A program made the translations under genes and the position numbers. DNA of 12,030 nt from an uncultured Bacteroidales bacterium. GTDB lineage: Bacteria; Bacteroidota; Bacteroidia; Bacteroidales; Paludibacteraceae. The DNA is taken from the NCBI GenBank assembly GCA_903873355.1, contig CAIQOG010000591.1:1-12030 (forward strand). Direction: 5' to 3'. The notes below the pieces were generated by a model. That model did no database searches, had not been told where the DNA came from, and worked only from the letters and a program-made list of their open reading frames with translations. Shown in pieces: positions 1 to 5,950 of this stretch (its first letter is position 1; each line of letters starts with the position of its first letter).

Positions 1-1
1 A

Positions 2-502
2 GAACTGACTACTTCGAAAGAAGAAATGCAAAGTCTGAACGAGGAATTGCAAACGGTTAATGCCGAACTTCAAAGTAAAATAGGTGATTATGTAATGACA
101 AACAACGATATGATTAACTTGCTGAACAGCACCGATATTGCAACACTGTTTCTGGATAAAGAACTGAATATCCGTCGGTTCACTGAGCAATTATCAAAAA
201 TCGTAAAATTACGACCTACTGATGTTGGCCGACCATTTACCGACCTCGTAAATAACCTCGAATATCCTGATATTGCAACTCATGCTAAAGAAGTATTGCG
301 TACGTTAGTTTATAAAGAAACTGCCATTACAACCAATGCAGGAAACTGGTTTAATGTTCGCATTATGCCTTATCGGACCGTTGATGATAAGATTGATGGG
401 CTTGTCATCACATTTATTGATATTACCGTAGCTAAAAAATTAGAAATTGAACTTAATAAAACAGTTGATTTACTCCGCCAACACAACCTATATAAACCAT
501 GA
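2..502 (+). CDS. CheB/CheR-type chemotaxis methyltransferase-PAS hybrid, C-terminal part only
   Basis: The reading frame is open from the left edge, so only the last 166 residues are visible. They begin with a heptad-rich coiled coil (KEEMQSLNEELQTVNAELQ) and continue into one PAS domain of the type that ends CheB-CheR-PAS hybrids, with the family blocks LLNSTDIATLFLD, IRRFT, DVGRP, EVLRTL, WFNVRIMPYRT and GLVITFIDIT. In complete family members an N-terminal CheB-like methylesterase and a CheR-like SAM-dependent methyltransferase precede this part. Those domains lie outside the window, so their presence is inferred from the family. The PAS domain probably senses a signal or mediates dimerisation in the cytoplasm. 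The protein ends ELNKTVDLLRQHNLYKP, a tail nearly repeated at the end of the next protein. Its TGA stop overlaps the next ATG (ATGA, 499-502), which indicates translational coupling. The ATG at 26 is an internal Met, not a start. Confidence 0.85.
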   Translation, partial: ELTTSKEEMQSLNEELQTVNAELQSKIGDYVMTNNDMINLLNSTDIATLFLDKELNIRRFTEQLSKIVKLRPTDVGRPFTDLVNNLEYPDIATHAKEVLRTLVYKETAITTNAGNWFNVRIMPYRTVDDKIDGLVITFIDITVAKKLEIELNKTVDLLRQHNLYKP

Positions 503-1116
503 AAAAACAGGACAAAGGTGTGAATGAAGCAACACTAATAAGGCTTATCGCTGAAGAAGAGTTGAAAAATGGAAAACAGACACTCGATGACAGGACTGAA
601 TTTGATAATATGAAGCTCATCCATGAGTTAGAGGTTCACCAGATAGAACTTGAGATGCAAAATGAAGAACTGAAAATGGCTCATGCTAAGGCCTACGAAG
701 CCATTGAAAAATATGTAGAGTTATATGATTTTTCCCATTCAGGTTATCTGACACTTTCCAAAGAAGGTGATATAATTGAGTTGAATTTTTCGGCGGCTAC
801 TATGCTTGGTAAGGAACGTAATCATTTGAGAAATACCCGGTTCGGACTTCTTATTTCGCATGAATCTTTGAAAACTTTTAATCAGATGATGGACAGGACT
901 TTCAGACTCAACGAAACGGTAAGTTGTGAATTACTTTTACTTCACAAAACAGATATAGATGATAAAACAATGTATGTTCAGGTTGATGCTCAATTATCAA
1001 AAGACTCAAGCAAATGCTTACTTACAATGACTGACATTTCAGAACGAAAGAAACTGGTGAGAGAACTCAATAAGACTATAGAAATACTCCGTGAAAATAA
1101 TTTATACAAATCATGA
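499..1116 (+). CDS. PAS-domain-only sensory protein (paralogue 1)
   Basis: A soluble 205-residue protein. Residues 1-35 are charged and poorly conserved. Residues 36-70 form a likely coiled coil holding the family block IHELEVHQIELEMQNEEL. Residues 72-180 form a PAS domain (ELYDFSHSGYLTLSKEGDI, LGKER, a final strand CLLTMTDISERKK). Residues 181-205 are a helical tail ending NKTIEILRENNLYK. No signal peptide, membrane segment, kinase, cyclase or methyltransferase domain is present. In other bacteria this coiled-coil/PAS module usually sits in front of a histidine kinase, so this looks like a free-standing sensor or adaptor that acts through a partner. The start overlaps the upstream stop and the stop overlaps the next start, both as ATGA, so all three proteins are probably made together in similar amounts. 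The role is inferred from context, and the ligand is unknown. Confidence 0.85.
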   Translation: MKKQDKGVNEATLIRLIAEEELKNGKQTLDDRTEFDNMKLIHELEVHQIELEMQNEELKMAHAKAYEAIEKYVELYDFSHSGYLTLSKEGDIIELNFSAATMLGKERNHLRNTRFGLLISHESLKTFNQMMDRTFRLNETVSCELLLLHKTDIDDKTMYVQVDAQLSKDSSKCLLTMTDISERKKLVRELNKTIEILRENNLYKS

Positions 1117-1802
1117 AAACAAAAGAGAATAACAAATCAGAATCATCAGAACTTCGCCAAAAGGCTGAAGATGAATTGATTCTCAGAAACTCAACAGATT
1201 TTATTGCAGAGGCTGATAGTCTGAAACTTATACACGAATTACAGGTTCACCAAATTGAACTTGAAATGCAAAATGAAGAACTCATTAAAGCGCGTGAAAT
1301 AGCCGAAACAGCCATGGAGAAATATACTGATTTATACGACTTTGCACCCTCAGGCTATCTGACACTTTCGAAAGTAGGAGAAATAATTGATTTGAATTTC
1401 ATAGCAGCTGAAATACTTGGTAAAGAAAGGGCATTTTTAAAAAATAAGCGCTTCGGACTGTATATTAACTCTTATTCAATTGGTTTGTTTAATATATTTC
1501 TGGATGAAATCTTCCGATACAGAAAAAAACTCGTTTGTGAATTATCATTGCAAACTAAAAACGATGTACCGGCATATATTCATGTTGAAGCACTTGTTTC
1601 ACAAGATTTAAATAGCTGTCTGGTTAATATTATTGACATTACTGAACGAAAAAACTTAGAGAAACAATTAGAACACCGTTCGAAGCAATTAAACGAGCTA
1701 AACAGCTACTTTATGGACAGAGAGCTTAGAATGGTAGGGTTAAAAGAAGAAATCAATGATTTATTGATAAAATCGGGCTGTGAAAAACAATACCTGATTT
1801 AA
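1113..1802 (+). CDS. PAS-domain-only sensory protein (paralogue 2)
   Basis: A 229-residue protein clearly paralogous to the one before it: coiled-coil block IHELQVHQIELEMQNEEL at 40-57, then a PAS domain at about 70-178 (DLYDFAPSGYLTLSKVGEI, LGKER, VNIIDITERK). Its version of the YDFAPSGYLTL block is closer to the usual family form than YDFSHSGYLTL in the neighbour. The end differs: residues 180-229 are a new helical tail with DRELRMVGLKEEINDLL, a conserved segment often seen between PAS domains and kinase domains in sensor kinases. Here the protein stops shortly after it, so the output module is missing. No membrane segment or signal peptide is seen. It is the last gene of the unit and is followed 26 bases later by a hairpin terminator. 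It may be a remnant of a longer sensor or a genuine adaptor; the intact coupling to its neighbours favours the latter. Confidence 0.85.
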   Translation: MKTKENNKSESSELRQKAEDELILRNSTDFIAEADSLKLIHELQVHQIELEMQNEELIKAREIAETAMEKYTDLYDFAPSGYLTLSKVGEIIDLNFIAAEILGKERAFLKNKRFGLYINSYSIGLFNIFLDEIFRYRKKLVCELSLQTKNDVPAYIHVEALVSQDLNSCLVNIIDITERKNLEKQLEHRSKQLNELNSYFMDRELRMVGLKEEINDLLIKSGCEKQYLI

Positions 1803-1828
1803 TTATCAACCAATTATTTTAAAATTTG

Positions 1829-1862
1829 ACAGAGATTTCGTTTGCCGGAATCTCTGTTTTTT
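1829..1862 (+). terminator. Rho-independent terminator of the CheBR-PAS/PAS/PAS operon
   Basis: ACAGAGATTTCG (1829-1840) pairs with 1846-1857 to give a 12-bp stem with one G-U pair and a 5-base loop, followed directly by five T residues. It lies 26 bases after the stop codon of the last PAS gene. It also argues against starting the phosphohexomutase at the upstream in-frame ATG at 1826, because that codon would lie just before the hairpin. Confidence 0.85.
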
Positions 1863-1877
1863 CTAAAAATATTACCA

Positions 1878-1909
1878 TTTCCAACTTTCAAAAAAAAATA
1901 CTAATTTTA
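1878..1909 (+). promoter_or_regulatory. Possible Bacteroidota-type promoter for the phosphohexomutase gene
   Basis: TTTC (1878-1881), a 20-base gap and TAATTTTA (1902-1909) resemble the Bacteroidota pattern TTTG-N19-TAnnTTTG, with one mismatch in each box. Transcription would begin near 1915 and give a leader of about 35 bases. The preceding terminator means the gene needs its own promoter, which supports the call, but the match is imperfect. Confidence 0.4.
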
Positions 1910-1948
1910 AGCCCTCAAACAAAAAAACATAATCAAACTACTAACAAT

Positions 1949-3697
1949 ATGGATAACAACACTTTATTAAACGAAGTAATGGCCAAAGCTCAGGGTTGGC
2001 TGAATGGAAACTATAACGAAGAAACAAAAAACGATGTTCGCCGAATGATGAACGCTGAAGATAAATCGGAATTGATTGAATCGTTCTACCGCGATTTGGA
2101 ATTCGGAACCGGTGGTTTACGTGGAATCATGGGTGCCGGTTCAAACCGTATGAATATCTATACCGTAGGAGCAGCCACGCAGGGATTAAGCAATTATCTT
2201 ATAGCTCAGTTTCCTGACGTTCCTCAAATCAGCGTGGTCATTGGTCACGATTGCCGCAACAACAGCCGCTTGTTTGCCGAAATTTCAGCTAATATATTCT
2301 CTGCCAATGGTATTAAAGTATATTTATTTGAAGACCTTCGTCCAACACCGGAAGCTTCGTTTGCCATTCGTCATCTGGGATGCCAAAGCGGAATAATACT
2401 TACAGCATCGCACAACCCCAAAGAATATAACGGCTACAAAGCTTACTGGAACGATGGCGCACAAATGGTTGCACCACACGATGAGAATGTGATTACCGAA
2501 GTACTGAAAATTACAAATGTAGATGATATCAAATTCAAAGGCAATCCTGCACTAATTGAAATTATCGGAGAAGAAATTGACAAAGCTTTTATTGAAAACA
2601 TAAAAACCTTGTCTCTCTCGCCTGAAGCTATCAAACGCAACAGCAACCTGAAAATCGTTTACACACCAATACACGGAACTGGCGTTATGCTCGTTCCACG
2701 TGCATTGAAAGAATATGGCTTTACCAATATTATTCCCGTTCCGGAACAAAATGTGGTAAGTGGCGATTTCCCTACAGTAGTTTCTCCAAACCCTGAAGAA
2801 CCGGCTGCGCTGGATATGGCTGTAAAAAAAGCCATTGAAACTGATGCTGATATCGTTATGGCTTCCGATCCGGATGCTGACCGCCTGGGTATTGCCGTGA
2901 AAAACGACAAAGGCGAATGGATACTGGTAAATGGCAATCAAACTGCTTTGTTGTTTATTTATTACCTGATTCGTCGTTGGAATGAGCTTGGCAAAATAAC
3001 CGGCAAAGAATATATTGTAAAAACCATTGTTACAACCGAAATTATTAAACAAATAGCCGACCGCAACAAAGTAGAAATGTTCGACTGCTACACCGGTTTC
3101 AAATGGATTGCAGCCGTAATTCGTGAAAACGAAGGCAAGAAAACCTATATTGGTGGTGGCGAAGAAAGCTACGGTTTCCTGCCCGAAGATTTTGCACGTG
3201 ACAAAGATGCAGTTTCATCATGCGCATTGATGGCTGAGATAGCTGCCTGGGCTAAAGATAATGGCAAAACCTTATACGAACAGTTGCAGGATATTTATGT
3301 AGAATACGGTTTTGGAAAAGAAAAAGGCATTTCAGTTGTGCGTAAAGGTAAATCGGGTGCTGAAGAAATTGCACAAATGATGCGAGATTTCCGCACCAAT
3401 CCTCCTAAAGAAATTGCAGGGTCGAAAGTAAGCGTTATTAAAGACTACGAAACGTTGAAAATGACCAACATAGCTACCGATAAAGTAAGTGCGCTGGATT
3501 TCCCATGTCCATCAAACGTGCTTCAATACTTTACTGAAGACGGTACTAAAATCTCCGTTCGTCCTTCCGGGACAGAACCAAAAATCAAGTTCTACATCGA
3601 AGTTCGTGGCGAAATGAAGAGCCGTGCCGACTATGATGCTGCCGATGCTGCTGCCAACAAAAAAGTGGATGCCGTGCGTGCTTCGCTGGGAGTGTGA
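1949..3697 (+). CDS. Phosphoglucomutase/phosphomannomutase (alpha-D-phosphohexomutase family)
   Basis: A 582-residue cytoplasmic enzyme that interconverts hexose 1-phosphates and 6-phosphates, feeding sugar-nucleotide and glycogen synthesis. The four active-site loops are complete: the phosphoserine loop TASHNP (152-157, Ser154), the metal-binding loop DPDADR (307-312), the sugar-binding loop GGGEESYG (402-409) and the phosphate-binding loop RPSGTEPK (538-545). Its length of about 580 residues fits the long Bacteroidota/PGM2-like branch rather than the roughly 450-residue ManB/GlmM branch, so phosphopentomutase or glucose-1,6-bisphosphate activity cannot be excluded. The ATG at 1949 is chosen because MDNNTLLNEVMAKAQGWLNG matches the family N-terminus. 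The extra 41 residues obtained by starting at 1826 are low-complexity and would be encoded across the upstream terminator. There is no Shine-Dalgarno sequence, as is usual for this phylum. The gene is probably monocistronic, with terminators on both sides. Confidence 0.93.
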   Translation: MDNNTLLNEVMAKAQGWLNGNYNEETKNDVRRMMNAEDKSELIESFYRDLEFGTGGLRGIMGAGSNRMNIYTVGAATQGLSNYLIAQFPDVPQISVVIGHDCRNNSRLFAEISANIFSANGIKVYLFEDLRPTPEASFAIRHLGCQSGIILTASHNPKEYNGYKAYWNDGAQMVAPHDENVITEVLKITNVDDIKFKGNPALIEIIGEEIDKAFIENIKTLSLSPEAIKRNSNLKIVYTPIHGTGVMLVPRALKEYGFTNIIPVPEQNVVSGDFPTVVSPNPEEPAALDMAVKKAIETDADIVMASDPDADRLGIAVKNDKGEWILVNGNQTALLFIYYLIRRWNELGKITGKEYIVKTIVTTEIIKQIADRNKVEMFDCYTGFKWIAAVIRENEGKKTYIGGGEESYGFLPEDFARDKDAVSSCALMAEIAAWAKDNGKTLYEQLQDIYVEYGFGKEKGISVVRKGKSGAEEIAQMMRDFRTNPPKEIAGSKVSVIKDYETLKMTNIATDKVSALDFPCPSNVLQYFTEDGTKISVRPSGTEPKIKFYIEVRGEMKSRADYDAADAAANKKVDAVRASLGV

Positions 3698-3700
3698 GAA

Positions 3701-3728
3701 TAGTGATTAATGGTTAGTGATTAATGAT
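3701..3728 (+). repeat. 14-bp direct tandem repeat, two copies
   Basis: TAGTGATTAATGGT (3701-3714) is followed directly by TAGTGATTAATGAT (3715-3728), with one difference. It begins three bases after the phosphohexomutase stop codon. Its TAGT-rich composition resembles the repeats at 10128-10247 and 11994-12012, though the unit is different. Confidence 0.7.
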
Positions 3729-3734
3729 TAAAAT

Positions 3735-3772
3735 AAAAAAACCTTTATTCGGTGGCGAATAAAGGTTTTTTT
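3735..3772. terminator. Bidirectional terminator between convergent genes
   Basis: A perfect 17-bp stem (3735-3751 with 3756-3772) closes on the 4-base loop GTGG. The arms start with seven A and end with seven T, so each strand reads a GC-containing hairpin followed by a U tract. It can therefore stop both the phosphohexomutase transcript (plus) and the peptide-transporter transcript (minus, whose gene ends at 3953). Confidence 0.9.
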
Positions 3773-3825
3773 ATGATTATCTGCAAAGTATACAGAAGAT
3801 TATTAATCGTTAAATTATCAAAATA

Positions 3826-3924
3826 AGGGCGTAGCCCTGAAATCTATAGTTTAAGATGTCAGGGCTAGAGCCCCTATGCTTATATCATTTCATTGAGCTG
3901 CGAAGATTTCCGGGCTACGCCCCT
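3826..3924. repeat. REP/MITE-like element made of three small palindromes
   Basis: Two outer arms, 3826-3845 (AGGGCGTAGCCCTGAAATCT) and 3904-3924, are inverted copies of each other apart from one extra C and one substitution. Each arm contains a small palindrome of its own (GGGCGTAGCCC and GGGCTACGCCC). Between them lies a third palindrome, GGGCTAGAGCCC (3862-3873). The whole unit is about 99 bp, lies between two convergent genes beyond the terminator, and has no reading frame. This architecture is typical of dispersed repetitive extragenic palindromes moved by a transposase in trans. Copy number in the genome cannot be seen from this window. Confidence 0.6.
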
Positions 3925-3952
3925 AAATCGTCCGAAAAAAACATGAAACGAA

Positions 3953-5749
3953 TTAGCCCGTAACTTTTTCGAGTCGTTTCATAATGGAAAAAATAAACAT
4001 GGCTGAAAGCAGACAGCATACAATAAAAATTAGCCACAATTGCCACAACTCCAGTTTTCCCCAGAAGAAACTTCCTACAAACAACAGTTTATTTCCAACA
4101 GCAGTTGCCAACAACCAACCACCCTGCATTAAGCCCTGAAAGCGTTGAGGAGCTACTTTTGAAACGAATGACAATCCCATAGGACTTAGGAATAATTCGG
4201 CCACTGTAAGCACCAGATAACTGCTTATCAACCAGTACGGGGTAATACGTGACGAATCGGGTACTGCCTGACCATGCAATGTGTGAGGTGATAACAAACT
4301 CATAGAACCTACCAAAACAACCAAAAATCCTATTGAAGCTATAATCATTCCGATTCCAATTTTTCGGGGTGTGGAAGGTTCTTTACCGATTTTGTGCAAC
4401 CATGCAAAAACTCCCATGACCAACGGTGTCAGGAATACAATAAACAATGGATTAAATGATTGGAAAACTTCAGGAGAAATTGAATTCAAAGCTTGATTGT
4501 GAGATACAAAATAATAACACAAGGCACCACCCGAAGCAATCATAGCAGCACCTGTCAACCGATTTATCAATGTATTCTTCCCAATCAACAAAAACAGACC
4601 GCCAATACCGGCAACAAATGATAGAATAGAAGGCAGTGTAAAAAATAAATGAGTAAACGGACCAACATCCTTAACAATATAATCACGGGCAAAGAACGTC
4701 AGAGTCAGACCGTTCTGGTGGAATGACATCCAAAAGAAAATAACGACGAAAAATACCAGAATCAACGATACTACGCGTGGTTTTTCTTCATGAGTGGACG
4801 ACATAATAATCCAGGTCACAAAAGTGCCAAACAACCCGATAGCCATACCGGTTTTGTAATCTTTAAGCACACTGACAATTAAAGCAACTAACACACCAAC
4901 AAATAGAGCAATGATAAAAGTTAAAATACCTGATTTGTTATTAGCCGTTACTTCGGTATGTTTTGTTTCCACTACTGCATCTTTATCTTTGTGCGGTAGA
5001 TGTTTGTTAAAAATCATAAATACCAAAAGTGATATCAGCATAGCTACAGCTGCAATTCCGAATGCATAATTATAACCTCTTGAAAAAACATCAAGATAAG
5101 TCATTGAAAAAGCCTGTAAATCAGGAATCGCTCCTGCTAAACTTACCTTGTTAGCCAGGAGTGCAAACTGAGTCGTGTCTGTTATTTTTCCGTCAAGATA
5201 CTGATGACATAAAGCCGGAAGACTGCCATCATGTAAAAAGCCATTGGTTTTCAACCACCAATCTCTAACACCCGTTGCAGCAAATGGCGCAAAAAAAGCA
5301 CCCACATTGATTCCCATATAGAAAATCATAAATGCTGAATCACGCAATTTGCCATACTGTTCATTATCATACAATTGACCGACAACGGCTTGCAGGTTTC
5401 CTTTAAACAATCCATTCCCCAGTGCAATAACAAAAAGACTGATTAGGGTCACATTCAGACTTGCACCGGGCATAGCCATCATAGCATAACCAGTGAGCAT
5501 GACAAAAATACCAACCAGAATTACAAATTTGTACTTCTTGGAATAATCTGCAACTATCCCGCCTATCAATGCCAGGGCATAGATTCCAAAATAGAACCAA
5601 CTGTAGTAATCACCTGCAGCTTCCTCGGACAGCCCGAATTTAGCCTGCAAAAACAAAACTAAAATAGCCATCATGGTATAAAAGCCAAAACGCTCTCCCA
5701 TATTGGCAAAAAAAGCAACTAAAAGTCCTTTCGGATGATTTTTAAGCAT
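3953..5749 (-). CDS. Proton-dependent oligopeptide transporter (POT/PTR2 family, MFS)
   Basis: A 598-residue inner-membrane protein with about 12-14 hydrophobic helices, predicted to import di- and tripeptides. Recognisable POT blocks are GERFGFY (18-24) in the first helix, GNGLFKGNLQAVVGQLYD (111-128), FYMGINVGA (143-151), WMSFHQNG in the central helices (340-347) and AELFLSPMGLSFVSKVAP (517-534) with the conserved helix-10 Glu (E518). The protein is longer than the usual 450-500 residues because of an external loop around 160-220 and a central linker near 250-325. The canonical ExxER motif reads NMGER here: Asn16 replaces the first Glu, while Glu19 and Arg20 remain. The start at 5749 gives the family N-terminus MLKNHPKGLL. 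The gene lies downstream of the receiver/ATP-grasp gene on the same strand, 201 bases away. No convincing promoter was found directly upstream, so cotranscription is possible. Confidence 0.92.
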   Translation of the reverse strand: MLKNHPKGLLVAFFANMGERFGFYTMMAILVLFLQAKFGLSEEAAGDYYSWFYFGIYALALIGGIVADYSKKYKFVILVGIFVMLTGYAMMAMPGASLNVTLISLFVIALGNGLFKGNLQAVVGQLYDNEQYGKLRDSAFMIFYMGINVGAFFAPFAATGVRDWWLKTNGFLHDGSLPALCHQYLDGKITDTTQFALLANKVSLAGAIPDLQAFSMTYLDVFSRGYNYAFGIAAVAMLISLLVFMIFNKHLPHKDKDAVVETKHTEVTANNKSGILTFIIALFVGVLVALIVSVLKDYKTGMAIGLFGTFVTWIIMSSTHEEKPRVVSLILVFFVVIFFWMSFHQNGLTLTFFARDYIVKDVGPFTHLFFTLPSILSFVAGIGGLFLLIGKNTLINRLTGAAMIASGGALCYYFVSHNQALNSISPEVFQSFNPLFIVFLTPLVMGVFAWLHKIGKEPSTPRKIGIGMIIASIGFLVVLVGSMSLLSPHTLHGQAVPDSSRITPYWLISSYLVLTVAELFLSPMGLSFVSKVAPQRFQGLMQGGWLLATAVGNKLLFVGSFFWGKLELWQLWLIFIVCCLLSAMFIFSIMKRLEKVTG

Positions 5750-5760
5750 AAGAATTATAT

Positions 5761-5950
5761 TAAGAGCCCCTAAACCCTAAAGGGGAATAAGAGTTTTGTT
5801 TGCAATATTCTGTTAAGTAATCAATAATATTTAATGATATATTTTAGTTATAACTCCAAAATGGAGGCTTTAAGACATAGTCTAATATAAAACCTAAATC
5901 GCTTTTTTGCGGCACTCTTAAGCCCCAATTTGGGGGTTTGGGGGCTTACC
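5761..5950. repeat. Intergenic segment bounded by inverted C-rich hairpin repeats
   Basis: The left end (5761-5793) reads AGCCCCTAAACCCTAAAGGGG then AATAAGAG. The right end, read on the minus strand from 5950 to 5913, gives AAGCCCCCAAACCCCC, AAATTGGGGCTT and AAGAG. They are inverted versions of one repeat and each can form a hairpin: CCCCT/AGGGG on the left, TAAGCCCC (5919-5926) with GGGGCTTA (5941-5948) on the right. A related small palindrome, ACTCCAAAATGGAG, lies between them (5853-5866). The interior is AT-rich with no gene. The left hairpin sits only about 18 bases upstream of the peptide-transporter start codon, inside its mRNA leader if it is transcribed from further up. The right hairpin directly follows the stop codon of the 987-residue gene but lacks a U tract, so it is a poor terminator. 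Confidence 0.55.

Noticed and set aside
1821..1829. TAAAATTTG as a -7 promoter box
   Set aside because: The spacing within the box is off by one, and it runs directly into the terminator stem.
1826..1948. 41 extra N-terminal residues for the phosphohexomutase from an upstream in-frame ATG
   Set aside because: The segment spans a strong hairpin terminator, is low-complexity in translation and is not part of the family N-terminus; the ATG at 1949 fits.
2552..3052. Long antisense open frame (166 codons) inside the phosphohexomutase gene
   Set aside because: The sense strand has all active-site motifs in one frame; the antisense product shows no domain and has no start signals.
5911..5950. Terminator for the 987-residue gene
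   Set aside because: The hairpin TAAGCCCC/GGGGCTTA directly follows the stop, but on the transcribed strand no U tract follows it, so I list it only as part of the repeat.
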